The notes: a model not told the origin generated them from the letters alone. Shown: positions 1 to 10,594, counted from the stretch's first letter. The stretch is DNA of 64,000 nucleotides from Corallococcus soli (GCF_014930455.1 NZ_JAAIYO010000001.1:1116001-1180000), one strand, 5' to 3'. Numbers and translations: made by a program.

Positions 1-824
1 CCCGCCACCGGCGCCTGCACGTGCGCGTCCGGCAACCAGGTGTGCACCGGCCACATGGGGACCTTGATGGCGAACGCCAGCGCGAACGCGGCGAACATCC
101 AGGGCCCGTAGGTGTGCAGCGTGGCGGCCAGCCCCGTCAGCGACGCGCACGCGCCCTCCGGGCCGTTGGCGCACGCGGCGAGCTGCTGATTGGCGGCCAG
201 CAGGTTGTTGTAGAGCGTGGCGTAGTCGAACGAGCGCGTGCCCGGGGCACCGCTCACGAAGTACACCGCCACGATGGCCACCAGCATCAGCAGCGAGCCG
301 ACCAGCGTGTAGAGGAAGAACTTCACCGCCGCCATGCGGCGGTCCTCGGCGCCCCACACGCCCACCAGCAGGTACATGGGGATGAGCATGGCCTCGAAGA
401 AGATGTAGAAGAGCAGGACGTCCATCGACGCCAGCGCGCCCAGCATCGTCGTCTGGAGCACCAGCAGCGCCAGGTGGAACTCCTTGATGCGGTGCGAGAT
501 GTACGTGGTGGAGGCCAGCACCACCAGCGGGCCCAGGAACACCGTCAGCAGCAGCAGGCTCACCGCCAGGCCGTCCACGCCCAGGTGGTAGCTCATCCCG
601 AACTGCTCGAACCACGGGACGCGGTACTCCATCTGGAACTCCGCTCCGGAGGGCTCGAAGCGGAAGTAGGCCCAGACGCCGAACACCAGGTCCAGCAGCA
701 TGCCCACGAACGTGATGGTGCGGACCTGCCCATGCTCCGTGGCGGGCAGCATCAGCACCAGCGCCGCGAACACGAGCGGCAGGTAGATGACGACGTTCAA
801 CAGGTGGGTGTCGAAGAAGCTCAT
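1..824 (-). CDS. nuoM: NADH-quinone oxidoreductase subunit M (partial)
   Basis: Antiporter-like, proton-pumping membrane subunit of respiratory complex I. About 274 N-terminal residues are present and the C-terminal part lies beyond the left edge. The protein begins MSFFDTHLLN and is rich in hydrophobic helices. The family's conserved glutamate (FFEAMLIPMYLLVG) is visible, as is the lysine-bearing helix leading into VHTWLPDAHVQAP at the window edge. The start codon overlaps the nuoL stop (ATGA), so the two are translationally coupled. It is the last visible gene of the nuoE-F-J-K-L-M run; nuoN would be expected beyond the edge. Confidence 0.95.
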   Translation of the reverse strand, partial: MSFFDTHLLNVVIYLPLVFAALVLMLPATEHGQVRTITFVGMLLDLVFGVWAYFRFEPSGAEFQMEYRVPWFEQFGMSYHLGVDGLAVSLLLLTVFLGPLVVLASTTYISHRIKEFHLALLVLQTTMLGALASMDVLLFYIFFEAMLIPMYLLVGVWGAEDRRMAAVKFFLYTLVGSLLMLVAIVAVYFVSGAPGTRSFDYATLYNNLLAANQQLAACANGPEGACASLTGLAATLHTYGPWMFAAFALAFAIKVPMWPVHTWLPDAHVQAPVA

Positions 825-3043
825 GAAAGCACCTGCAGGAGGGCGTAGACCGCGCCGCCCAGGATGGCGAGCGCCATGATGGCGGCGTAGGCCTGCGCGT
901 CACCCGTCTGGAGCCGGCGCAGCCCGAGGCCCACCTTCTCCGTCACGTAGGCGGTGCCGCGCACCAGCACCGTGTCGATGACCAGCGCGTCCACCACGCG
1001 GAAGAGGATGAAGGCCACGAACTTCACCGGCCGGATGAGGATGAACTCGTACAGCTCATCCACGTAGAACTTGTTCTGCGCCGTGCGGCGCACCGCGCGG
1101 GCGAACGCCGGCACCGGCTTGCCCACCTGGGCGGGGAAGAACTTCAGGTAGAGGAACGCCGCCGCCAGACCGCCGGACGCGGCCACCAGCCACGCGATGA
1201 GGTAGTCCATGAAGGCCGGCGCGCTGTTGTCCAGCGCCACCGTCTTGGCCACGCGGGCGACCGTCTCCGCCGGGCGGAGTACCGGGCTCAGGAAGTTCTC
1301 GAACAGCGGCTGGAAGCCGCCACCCGAGCGGGGCATCAGCGGCAGCGCGTACACCAGCGTCACGACGCTGAGGAACGCCAGCACCACCAGGGGCAGCGTC
1401 ATGAACCAGGAGCTCTCATGGGCGTGCGCCAGCTTGGCCTCGGGGGAGCGCTTGCCCGTGAAGGTCAGCAGGTACACGCGCGACATGTAGAACGCGGTGC
1501 ACGCGGTGATGAGCAGGCCCATCGCATAGACGAAGCCGGACACCCAGTGCAGGTCCTGCAGGTGGTTGTGGTGCACGCCGTGGAAGACGGCGTCCTTGGA
1601 GAAGAAGCCGGACAGCGGAATGATGCCGGTGATGGCCAGCGTGGAGACGAGGAACGTGGCGTGCGTCCACTTCATCTCCTTCCACAGGCCGCCCAGCTTC
1701 TTGATGTCCGTCTCGTCCCCGTTGCCGTGCATCACGCTGCCGGCACCCAGGAAGAGGCAGGCCTTGAAGCACGCGTGCGTCACCAGGTGCAGCGCGGCCG
1801 CCCAGAAGACGCCCATGCCCACGCCCATGAACATGATGCCCAGCTGCGACACCGTGGAGTAGGCGAGCACCTTCTTGATGTCGTCCTGCGCGAACGCGAT
1901 GAGCGCCGCCAGGAGCGACGTCAGCGCGCCCACGATGGCGATGGTCGCCATGGCGGTGGGGCTGAGCACCAGCAGCGAACTCATGCGGCAGAACAGGTAC
2001 ACGCCCGCCGTGACCATCGTGGCGGCGTGGATGAGGGCGGACACCGGCGTCGGGCCGGCCATCGCGTCCGGCAGCCAGACGTACAGCGGCAGCTGCGCGC
2101 TCTTGCCCGCCGCGCCCAGCAGGAACAGCAGCATGGTGGCGGTCATCACGCCACCGAAGGTGTAGCCCGCCAGCGGGCCCTCCTTGATGGGCGTGGACAG
2201 GGCCACCGCGCCGCCGACGCCCTCGGGCATGGCGAGGGCCATCTTCTCCAGGCCCTTGAAGGTGACGGGGCCCTTCGCCGACAGGCCCTGCTCGTAGCGG
2301 GACCGGGTGCTGCCCGCGGCGGAGTAGTCGCGCGCGTCCGCCTGGCGGTTGAAGGCGCCCACCGTGAGCACGAGCAGGAACGTGGCGATGAGGAACGCGA
2401 AGTCACCGATGCGGTTGGTGACGAACGCCTTGCGGCCCGCCCACGCCTTCGCGCTGTCCGTGTACCAGAAGCCGATGAGCAGGTAGCTGGCCATGCCGAC
2501 GCCCTCCCAGCCCACGAAGAGCAGGACCAGGTTGTCGGCCATCACCAGCGTCAGCATCGCGGCGACGAAGAGGTTCAGGTACGCGAAGAAGCGCCAGTAC
2601 CCGTCGTCGTGCTCCATGTAGCTGGTGGAGTACAGGTGGATGAGGAAGCCCACGCCGGTGATGACCAGCAGCAGGATGCCCGACAGGTGGTCCACCATCA
2701 GCCCGAAGTTCACGCGGAAGTCGCCCGCCGCGAACCAGGTGCCGTAGTCATGCGCGATGGCGTAGCGCACCACGTCCCGGTCGATGCCGAACGGGTTGGG
2801 CATGCTCACCACGCGCCCGCCCGCCGCGTCGCTGGTGGCCCAGAAGGCCATCAGGCTCAGCACGAAGGCGCCGGCGATGGCGGAGCACGCCACCAGGTGC
2901 ACGTTCGCCCGGCCCAGCCACTTGCCGAACACGCCGCACACGAACGCGCCCAGGAGCGGCAGCAGGATGATCAATCCCAGCGAGGGTGCGAAGACCTCGG
3001 GGGGGATGGGTGCCGTTCTGAAGAATTCGACGATTCCGTCCAT
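821..3043 (-). CDS. nuoL: NADH-quinone oxidoreductase subunit L
   Basis: Largest antiporter-like subunit of complex I, embedded in the inner membrane, with the lateral helix at its C-terminus. The 740 residues are longer than the roughly 610-660 typical of the family. Conserved elements include the glutamate motif LFVGWEGVGMASYLLIGFW, the TNRIGD lysine region neighbourhood and LPDAMAGPTPVSALIHAATM. An extra soluble-looking stretch around residues 230-290 accounts for part of the added length. The gene lies 25 bp downstream of nuoK and overlaps nuoM by 4 bp. Confidence 0.97.
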   Translation of the reverse strand: MDGIVEFFRTAPIPPEVFAPSLGLIILLPLLGAFVCGVFGKWLGRANVHLVACSAIAGAFVLSLMAFWATSDAAGGRVVSMPNPFGIDRDVVRYAIAHDYGTWFAAGDFRVNFGLMVDHLSGILLLVITGVGFLIHLYSTSYMEHDDGYWRFFAYLNLFVAAMLTLVMADNLVLLFVGWEGVGMASYLLIGFWYTDSAKAWAGRKAFVTNRIGDFAFLIATFLLVLTVGAFNRQADARDYSAAGSTRSRYEQGLSAKGPVTFKGLEKMALAMPEGVGGAVALSTPIKEGPLAGYTFGGVMTATMLLFLLGAAGKSAQLPLYVWLPDAMAGPTPVSALIHAATMVTAGVYLFCRMSSLLVLSPTAMATIAIVGALTSLLAALIAFAQDDIKKVLAYSTVSQLGIMFMGVGMGVFWAAALHLVTHACFKACLFLGAGSVMHGNGDETDIKKLGGLWKEMKWTHATFLVSTLAITGIIPLSGFFSKDAVFHGVHHNHLQDLHWVSGFVYAMGLLITACTAFYMSRVYLLTFTGKRSPEAKLAHAHESSWFMTLPLVVLAFLSVVTLVYALPLMPRSGGGFQPLFENFLSPVLRPAETVARVAKTVALDNSAPAFMDYLIAWLVAASGGLAAAFLYLKFFPAQVGKPVPAFARAVRRTAQNKFYVDELYEFILIRPVKFVAFILFRVVDALVIDTVLVRGTAYVTEKVGLGLRRLQTGDAQAYAAIMALAILGGAVYALLQVLS

Positions 3044-3068
3044 GGATGGGCTCAGGGAGTGACGGGAT

Positions 3069-3371
3069 TCAGTGCTTCATCGTCCGGATGTCGTCCACGT
3101 TCACGGAGCCGCGACTGCGGAAGACCGCGATGACGATGGCCAGACCGATGGCCGCTTCCGCGGCCGCCACGGCGATGACGAAGAAGGCGGACACATGCCC
3201 GATGCCGTCGCCGTGCATCCGCGCGAAGGCCAGGAACGTGAGATTGACCGCGTTGAGCATCAGCTCCACGCACATGAAGACGACCAGCGCGTTGGTGCGC
3301 ACCAGCACGCCGAACATGCCCATGCAGAAGAGCGCGGCGGCCAGCAGGAGGTAGTAGGTGATGGGAACCAT
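3069..3371 (-). CDS. nuoK: NADH-quinone oxidoreductase subunit K
   Basis: Small three-helix membrane subunit of complex I that forms part of the proton path next to NuoJ. I chose the ATG giving [10 protein letters not shown] (100 aa), which matches the usual NuoK length and start. An in-frame upstream extension of 18 codons is polar, Pro/Ser-rich and not NuoK-like. The conserved membrane glutamate in [12 protein letters not shown] is present. The gene sits between nuoJ (81 bp gap) and nuoL (25 bp gap) in the same operon. Confidence 0.96.
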   Translation of the reverse strand: MVPITYYLLLAAALFCMGMFGVLVRTNALVVFMCVELMLNAVNLTFLAFARMHGDGIGHVSAFFVIAVAAAEAAIGLAIVIAVFRSRGSVNVDDIRTMKH

Positions 3372-3452
3372 GTGCGGAAGCTCTTGGCTTTCAGGCGGAC
3401 GGCTGCAAGAGCCCGCCCGCGCCATCTAGCAGAAGTTGTCCGAAGGCGGGGA

Positions 3453-3955
3453 TCAGATCCGGGACTTGGCCACCACCACCGCGCCCACCATCGCCACCAG
3501 GAGCAGCAGGCTGACGGCTTCGAACGGGAGCAGCCAGGCGGTGAAGATGGACTGGCCGACGGCCGCGATGGTGCCGAACGTCGCCTGTTCCGGGAGGCTC
3601 AGGTCGGCGGGCATGGCGTTCGTGCGGCCGAGCGTCACGGCGAGCACGGCCAGCAGGCCGAACGCGGAGGCGCCGCCCAGGATGCGCGTCACCGTGGGGC
3701 GACCGCGGTGGGGCGCGTCCCCCAGGTTCAGCAGCATGATGACGAACAGGAAGAGCACCATGATGGCGCCCGCGTAGACGAGCACCTGGATGATGGCCAC
3801 CGTGTGCGCCCACAGGAGCACGTAGATGCCGGCCAGGAAGAAGAACGTCGACACCAGGGACATGGCGGAGTTGATGGGGCTCCGCGCGGTGATGACGAGC
3901 CCCGCCGACACCAGCGTCATGACGGCGAAAACGCCGAAGAGAACCAACTCAGTGT

Positions 3956-3959
<4 letters not shown>
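3453..3959 (-). CDS. nuoJ: NADH-quinone oxidoreductase subunit J
   Basis: Membrane subunit of complex I with about five predicted helices in 168 residues. The family signature around AIIQVLVYAGAIMVLFLFVIMLLN is clear and carries the pi-bulge helix region. The start codon overlaps the nuoF stop by 4 bp (ATGA). In many genomes nuoG, nuoH and nuoI lie between nuoF and nuoJ; here there is no room for them. Confidence 0.96.
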
Positions 3960-5296
<1,337 letters not shown>

Positions 5297-5336
5297 GGAT
5301 GGGTGTCCTAGGAAAGCGAGGGGGAGGCGGGGCGAC

Positions 5337-5867
5337 TCACGACAGCCGGGCCAGGATGGCGTCCAGCTTGGCCTGGGTCAGGCGCTCGTGGTGGTCCTCG
5401 TTGATCTGCAGGCAGGGCGCCGTTCCGCAGGACGCCAGGCACTCGGTCTCGCGCAGGGTGAACTTCTCGTTCGTCTCCCCCGCGGTCATGCCCAGCTTCT
5501 GCTCCAGGTAGGCGAGCATCTTCTCCGCCCCCCACAGCGAACAGGACAGGTTCGTGCACACGTCGATGACGTATTTGCCCGGTTTCTTGAGGTGGTACAT
5601 CACGTAGAAGCTGGCGACCTCGTAGGCGCGCTCCGGCGTGACTTCCAGATTCTTCGCCACCAACCGCAGGCCTTCGGGCGGCAGCCAGCCCTTGAGGTCC
5701 TGAAGCAGGCGAAGCGCGGGCAACATCCCGGCGCTTTTGCGATCAGGGGGGTAGTGCGAGAGGATTTCCGCGATCCCCGCGTCGAACTTCTTCTGCTCTT
5801 CAGGAGTGAACAGGGGCTCCGCCATGGCGGGCCGTACGTATTGCCGCAATGGCTTCGTTGTCAACAT
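5337..5867 (-). CDS. nuoE: NADH-quinone oxidoreductase subunit E
   Basis: Thioredoxin-fold [2Fe-2S] subunit of the complex I dehydrogenase module. The four cluster cysteines are in VCTNLSC and ETECLASCGTAPC. Two starts are possible. The upstream ATG at 5867 gives 176 aa and has GAGGG close by. The second ATG at 5825 (MAEPLFTPEE, 162 aa) fits the family start better. It is the first gene of the minus-strand nuo run and is divergent from the PilZ-receiver gene. Confidence 0.94.
   Translation of the reverse strand: MLTTKPLRQYVRPAMAEPLFTPEEQKKFDAGIAEILSHYPPDRKSAGMLPALRLLQDLKGWLPPEGLRLVAKNLEVTPERAYEVASFYVMYHLKKPGKYVIDVCTNLSCSLWGAEKMLAYLEQKLGMTAGETNEKFTLRETECLASCGTAPCLQINEDHHERLTQAKLDAILARLS
5837..5864 (-). 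promoter_or_regulatory. Possible -35/-10 element upstream of nuoE
   Basis: A perfect TTGACA hexamer (5864-5859) is followed after 16 bp by AATACG, a poor -10 match. If real, transcription would begin only a few bases before the second nuoE ATG and would exclude the first. The evidence is weak and rests on the hexamer alone. Confidence 0.22.
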
Positions 5868-5929
5868 AAACCCTCGGCGGTAGACTGGACCGCCATCAGC
5901 AAATTTCCGAGCGATTTCAACCCCTTGTT

Positions 5930-6682
5930 ATGAGCCCGGACCCTGCGGACCAGCGGCAGCACCCCCGTATCCCCACCATCCTCAGGGTGGACTACCCACA
6001 TGGGCGTCCGCTCCGGGACGTGACGGAGAACCTGTCCGCCGGGGGGTTCTTCGTCCAGACGGAGCAGCTCTTCGTCGTCGGGGATGAGCTTCGGCTCGCA
6101 CTTTCTTTCCCGGGACTGCTGGATCCGGTAGAAGTCGGCGGCACCGTGGCCTGGGTGCGGCTGGCGGCTCCGGATCAGCCCGGGGGCGTCGGCATCCGTG
6201 TGGAGAGCGAGCAGGATCGGCGGCGACTGGGTGACATCTTGAGTGCGGCGGGACCAGACGACAGCGCGGCGAACCCCTCCGAGCAGGACGGGTACCGTGT
6301 GCTCATCGTCGAGGACAACCCCCACATCATCGAGATGTACAGCTACGTGCTGAAGAAGCTCGCGAGCAACGACCTGCACGGCAAGGTCCCCCTGGAGGTC
6401 CACTTCGCGCCGGACGGGCACCACGCCCTGCTGCGGCTGCGCGAGGACCGCTTCAGCCTGGTGATGCTGGACCTGTACATGCCGGTGATGGACGGGTTCG
6501 CCCTGGTGGAGCGCATCCGCGAGGAGGAGGCGCTCAAGTCGATTCCGGTCATCGCCATCTCCGCGGGCGGCAAGGAGGCCCAGGACCGGGCCATGCAACT
6601 GGGCGTGGACATCTACCTGCGCAAGCCGGTGCGGTTCGTGGAAGTGCTGGAGACGGTGAAGCAGCTGCTGCGCATCCAGTAG
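5930..6682 (+). CDS. PilZ domain-receiver domain protein
   Basis: Predicted signalling protein that joins c-di-GMP sensing to phosphorelay input. Residues about 7-105 form a PilZ domain with the RxxxR motif (RQHPR) and the NxSxGG motif (NLSAGG), both needed for c-di-GMP binding. Residues about 122-250 form a CheY-like receiver with the acidic pair VEDN, the phospho-acceptor Asp in LVMLDLYMPVMDG and the lysine in LRKPV. There is no output domain, so it probably acts by protein-protein contact. No clear Shine-Dalgarno sequence precedes the ATG. It is divergent from nuoE. Confidence 0.93.
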   Translation: MSPDPADQRQHPRIPTILRVDYPHGRPLRDVTENLSAGGFFVQTEQLFVVGDELRLALSFPGLLDPVEVGGTVAWVRLAAPDQPGGVGIRVESEQDRRRLGDILSAAGPDDSAANPSEQDGYRVLIVEDNPHIIEMYSYVLKKLASNDLHGKVPLEVHFAPDGHHALLRLREDRFSLVMLDLYMPVMDGFALVERIREEEALKSIPVIAISAGGKEAQDRAMQLGVDIYLRKPVRFVEVLETVKQLLRIQ

Positions 6683-6774
6683 GCGGGCCCCTGGTGCCCG
6701 GAGCCCCCTTCGGGCGGGTTCCTCTCACCAGAGATTGAAGCCCCGGGGTGGGGGCGCGTAGAGTCCGCGCACCC

Positions 6775-8382
6775 ATGACGAAGCCCGCAATCCATCGTGA
6801 CACCGTCAGTGGCGAGGCGCTGCTCATCCTGCAGAATCTGCGGGAGAACGGCCGCCTGGGACGCTCGAACAAGCTGGCCGACGTGAAGGCCGCCCTCGAA
6901 CCGTCCGTCTCGCTGGAGTTCGACAACTACTTCTTCTTCCTGCGCAAGTTCCACTACATCGCCATGGACCGCGAGGCCCAGCTCAAGCTCACCGAGCAGG
7001 GCGAGAAGGTGGTGGGCGGGGACCTGCAGGACCGCTTCGCCCTGGAGGTGGACGAGTTCTTCGCCGACCAGCTGTCGGCGGAGGAGCCGACGCACATCGG
7101 GCGGCTGGAGGAGGACGAGCCCCTGAGCGTCCCGCCGCCGCCGCCAGAGCTGCTGCTGGACGAGGCGGAGGTGGACGGGGGCGCCCAGGCCTCGCAGGTG
7201 GGGCCGCCGCCGATGCCCGCGTCGCGCACCCACCGGGTGGCGATGCCGGCGCTGGAGCTGGGCATGGCCGCGCCCCAGGTCGCCTCGCCGCCCATCCCCA
7301 CGCCGCAGCCGTCGCCCTGGCAGGACGTGCCGGAGCCGCGCCGGGAGACCCTCATCGGGCTGCCGCCGTCCGCGCCCCCGCCCGTCCCCGCGCCGCCTCC
7401 CAGCGCTCCCCAACCCCTGGTCATCACCTCTCCGCTCGCCGCCGCGCCCGCTCCGATGCCCCCTCCCTCCACGACTCCCGCCCCCGCGGCCCCGGTCCCC
7501 AACGCCGCCGCGGTGGCGAAGGGCTCCACCGACCTGGACCTGCGCTACCAGAAGTTCGACCCCATTGGCACGGGCCCGCTGGGCACCGTCTTCAAGGGTC
7601 GCTACAACGCCCTGGGCCTGGACATCTGCATCAAGGAGCTGAAGGACATCTTCGGCTACTTCTCCTTCCTCCAGCGCGGTGAGGTCCTCAAGCGGCTGAA
7701 GAAGGAGCTGTGCGCGCAGGCGCAGGTGCGCCACCCGGGCGTGGTGCAGATCATCGACCAGAACGTGGAGTCCACCCGGCCGTACTTCGTGGTGGAGCTG
7801 ATGCGCGGCAGCCTGAAGGAGAAGCTGGAGTCCAGCGGCGGCAAGGGCATCGACGTGCCGCACGCGCTGCGCACGTTCCTGCAGCTGGCGTACGGCCTCA
7901 GGGCCGCGCACGCCGCGGGCCTCACCCACCACAACCTCAAGCCGGAGAACGTCCTCTTCGACGCGTACGGCAACGCGAAGCTCGCCGACTTCGGCATGAG
8001 CCGCGTGGTGGAGGTGGACGCCACCAAGGGCATGCCCCAGGTGTTCATGGGCATGGGCGGCATGGTGTACATGGCGCCCGAGCTGATGAACCGGGGCGCC
8101 AAGGAGCCGGGCCCGTCCGCGGACGTGTACGGCCTGGGCATCCTGCTCTACGAGATGTTCACCGGGCAGATCCCCGGTCGCCGCTCGCCCCTGCCCTCGG
8201 AGGTGAACCCGGAGGCGCCCAGCGGCCTGGATCAGCTCTTCGACAAGGCCACCCAGGACAAGCGCGAGCAGCGCTACCCGGACGTGGACGCGATGCTGGA
8301 GGACTTCTACAAGGCCTTCCCGGAGCGCGAGTACCTGGAGCGCGGCTCTCTCATCGTGTCCTCCGACCCGCAGCAGGACTGA
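6775..8382 (+). CDS. Protein kinase-fold protein with degenerate HRD motif
   Basis: A 535-residue soluble protein. Residues 1-90 look like a winged-helix-type domain ending in LTEQGEKVV. Residues 110-250 are a Pro/Ala-rich linker. Residues about 255-525 have a Ser/Thr kinase fold: glycine loop GTGPLG at 265-270, ATP-binding Lys287 (CIKEL), DFG at 405-407 and APE in MAPELM. The catalytic loop reads HHNLKPEN at 385-392 instead of HRDLKPEN, so the general-base aspartate is Asn387. I infer a pseudokinase or a very weak kinase. An upstream ATG at 6748 is possible but less likely. serB follows 71 bp downstream on the same strand. Confidence 0.9.
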   Translation: MTKPAIHRDTVSGEALLILQNLRENGRLGRSNKLADVKAALEPSVSLEFDNYFFFLRKFHYIAMDREAQLKLTEQGEKVVGGDLQDRFALEVDEFFADQLSAEEPTHIGRLEEDEPLSVPPPPPELLLDEAEVDGGAQASQVGPPPMPASRTHRVAMPALELGMAAPQVASPPIPTPQPSPWQDVPEPRRETLIGLPPSAPPPVPAPPPSAPQPLVITSPLAAAPAPMPPPSTTPAPAAPVPNAAAVAKGSTDLDLRYQKFDPIGTGPLGTVFKGRYNALGLDICIKELKDIFGYFSFLQRGEVLKRLKKELCAQAQVRHPGVVQIIDQNVESTRPYFVVELMRGSLKEKLESSGGKGIDVPHALRTFLQLAYGLRAAHAAGLTHHNLKPENVLFDAYGNAKLADFGMSRVVEVDATKGMPQVFMGMGGMVYMAPELMNRGAKEPGPSADVYGLGILLYEMFTGQIPGRRSPLPSEVNPEAPSGLDQLFDKATQDKREQRYPDVDAMLEDFYKAFPEREYLERGSLIVSSDPQQD

Positions 8383-8453
8383 CCCGGCGGGCAGGCGGGC
8401 CTCCACGCGAGGCTCGCCCGTCCCCGGCGGGACTGTCAGACTGCGGCGCGCCC

Positions 8454-9659
8454 ATGACCGCGCGCCCCTCCGACACCGTCCTCCTCACCGTCACCGGAAG
8501 GGACGGCCCCGACACCACCTCCCGCCTCACCGGCATCCTCGCGGACGCGGGCGCGGAGCTGCTCGACGTGGAGCAGGTGGTGGTGCAGGGCCTGCTCACC
8601 CTGGCCCTCCTGGTGCGCCCCGCTGCCCATGTCCCCGAGGGTGGAGACCCGTGGCAGGCGCTGCTCGTCGCGGCGCGCGAGCTGGGCGTCACGGTGGACG
8701 TCCGCGCGGTGGCGCCCGTCGCCGCGCCCGCCGGGCCCGAGCCGCTGCGCTATGTCGTCACCGCCGTGGGCAGGACGCTGGGCGCGCGGGAGGTGCACGC
8801 GCTGACGGCGCGGCTGGCCGGGCAGGGCGCGCGCTTGGAGCGCATCACCCGCCTGAGCGAGACGCCGCTGGCGTCCGTGGAGCTGCACGTCACGCTGGCG
8901 CCGGACGCGGACCCCTCCGCGCTCAAGCGCGCGCTCCTGGCGCTGTCCATGGAGAGCCCCACGTTCGACGTGGCCCTCCAGCGCGAGAGCCTCTACCGGC
9001 GCGGCAAGCGGATGGTGGTGATGGACATGGACTCCACGCTCATCCGCATCGAGGTCATCGACGAGCTGGCGCGGGCGCACGGCGTCCACGCGAAGGTGGC
9101 CGCCATCACCGAGCGCGCGATGCACGGGGAGATGGACTACGACGAGTCCCTGCGCCAGCGCGTGGCGCTGCTGGCCGGGCTGGACGTCCAGGTGCTGCGC
9201 GAGCTGGCCGCGAACCTGCCGCTCACCGAAGGCGCGGAGACGCTGGTGCGCGTGCTCAGGCGCCTGGGCTACCGCACCGCCGTCATCAGCGGGGGCTTCT
9301 CCGTGGCGGCCGAGGCGCTCCAGGCGCGCCTGGGCATCGACTTCGCGTACTCCAACACGCTGGAGGCCCGGGACGGGAAGCTCACCGGACGCACCGTGGG
9401 CACCATCGTCAACGCGCGCCGCAAGGCGGAGCTGCTGGAGACGCTCGCGCGGCAGGAGGGCATCCTGCTGGAGCAGGTCATCGCCGTGGGGGACGGGGCC
9501 AACGACCTGCTGATGCTGGAGAAGGCAGGGCTGGGCATCGCCTTCCGCGCGAAGCCCAAGCTGCGTGAAGCCGCCGACACGTCCATCTCCGCCGGCGGGC
9601 TGGACACCATCCTGTACCTGCTGGGCCTCACCGCGCGCGAGCTGCGCGAGGTGACGTAG
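8454..9659 (+). CDS. serB: Phosphoserine phosphatase with two N-terminal ACT-like domains
   Basis: Catalyses the last step of serine biosynthesis, phosphoserine to serine. It has 401 residues. An ACT-like domain starts at LLTVTGRDGPDTTSRLTGIL and a second at RYVVTAVGRTLGAREVHAL. A HAD phosphatase domain follows, with DxDST at residues 191-195 (MDMDSTLI), an SGG-containing loop (VISGGFS) and the GDGANDLLML metal motif. The two ACT-like domains suggest amino-acid feedback control. The ATG at 8454 is chosen because the ACT domain begins nine residues later; the longer open frame upstream lies inside the kinase-like gene. Confidence 0.95.
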   Translation: MTARPSDTVLLTVTGRDGPDTTSRLTGILADAGAELLDVEQVVVQGLLTLALLVRPAAHVPEGGDPWQALLVAARELGVTVDVRAVAPVAAPAGPEPLRYVVTAVGRTLGAREVHALTARLAGQGARLERITRLSETPLASVELHVTLAPDADPSALKRALLALSMESPTFDVALQRESLYRRGKRMVVMDMDSTLIRIEVIDELARAHGVHAKVAAITERAMHGEMDYDESLRQRVALLAGLDVQVLRELAANLPLTEGAETLVRVLRRLGYRTAVISGGFSVAAEALQARLGIDFAYSNTLEARDGKLTGRTVGTIVNARRKAELLETLARQEGILLEQVIAVGDGANDLLMLEKAGLGIAFRAKPKLREAADTSISAGGLDTILYLLGLTARELREVT

Positions 9660-9676
9660 CGCCTCTCGCTCCAGGG

Positions 9677-10510
9677 CTACAGGCGCATGCGCGCGGCCAG
9701 CTCGCGCTGCTGCACCTGGCCCTTCTCGAAGACGAGCTCCAGCAGCGCGCGGAGGATCTTCGAGCTCTTCTCCTGGTTCTGCTGCACCGTCTGCAGCCGC
9801 TGCAGGTCCGCCTCCGTCCACTCGGAGGTGGGCGAGCCGCCCGCGAGGATCTCATCCAGGATGTCGGAGGCGCTGGAGCCGGCGGCGGCGGGGGGCGCGG
9901 CCGGCGCGGCGGCGGGGGGCGCGGCCTTCGGGTCGACGATGTCGCTGATGCGTTTGACGACCGTCTTGCCGCTCATGTCCACGACCTTGAACTCCTCCTC
10001 CTCCGGGAGCTCACCCGCGTCCTGCTGCTTCGCGTCCGACTTGAAGCGCTTCTTCTCCACCGGCTCCTGGTTGCGGTAGTGGCGCAGGATGGCGTGCTCG
10101 ATTTCGCGGTCGCCCGCCACCATGGGCACCACGCGAGCGCGGCTGCGCGCCGCCACCTGGTCCAGCGTCGCCAGGTCCGTGGGGTCCGACATCGCCAGCA
10201 CCAGCGTCTTGCCGTTGTCCTTGAGCTGGACGGGGAAGATGCCCTTCTGCTCGGCGAGGATGACGTCCACGCGCGACAGCGCGGCCATATCCTTGGTCAG
10301 GTTTCCCAACTGCACGCGGGGCATTCCCAGCCCCTGGCAGATGGCCTGGGTGATGGTCTCCTCGGACGCCAGGCCCAGGTCCGCGACGACGCGCGACACG
10401 CGCCCGCCCCACTGGTCCAGCGACGCGAGCGCGCTGCGAAGCTGCAGCTCGTCGATGACGCGCGCCTTGATGAGGATGTCCGCGATGCGATTCCGGGAAG
10501 GGGGAGCCAT
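9677..10510 (-). CDS. MshEN (GspE/PilB N-terminal) domain protein without ATPase
   Basis: A 277-residue protein that resembles only the N-terminal region of type II secretion and type IV pilus ATPases. Residues about 5-150 form the MshEN-like module (IADILIKARVIDELQLRSAL followed by VADLGLASEETITQAI). Residues 150-215 are charged and Ala/Pro-rich. The C-terminal 60 residues are helical (EADLQRLQTVQQNQEKSSKI). No Walker A or B is present. MshEN domains are known c-di-GMP binders in some families; ligand binding here is inference. It converges on serB with 17 bp between them. Confidence 0.85.
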   Translation of the reverse strand: MAPPSRNRIADILIKARVIDELQLRSALASLDQWGGRVSRVVADLGLASEETITQAICQGLGMPRVQLGNLTKDMAALSRVDVILAEQKGIFPVQLKDNGKTLVLAMSDPTDLATLDQVAARSRARVVPMVAGDREIEHAILRHYRNQEPVEKKRFKSDAKQQDAGELPEEEEFKVVDMSGKTVVKRISDIVDPKAAPPAAAPAAPPAAAGSSASDILDEILAGGSPTSEWTEADLQRLQTVQQNQEKSSKILRALLELVFEKGQVQQRELAARMRL

Positions 10511-10594
10511 GGGGTGGGGATTCTAGCGTCTGATGGCGCGGACGCTCAGTCCACGTCACCGAACTGCCTCGGGAAGAGGCAAGGAGGCTCGGAG

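Noticed and set aside
1418-3133. Long plus-strand frame across nuoL
   Set aside because: Composition is His/Arg/Gln-rich, typical of antisense frames in GC-rich DNA. The nuoL frame on the other strand is conserved and complete.
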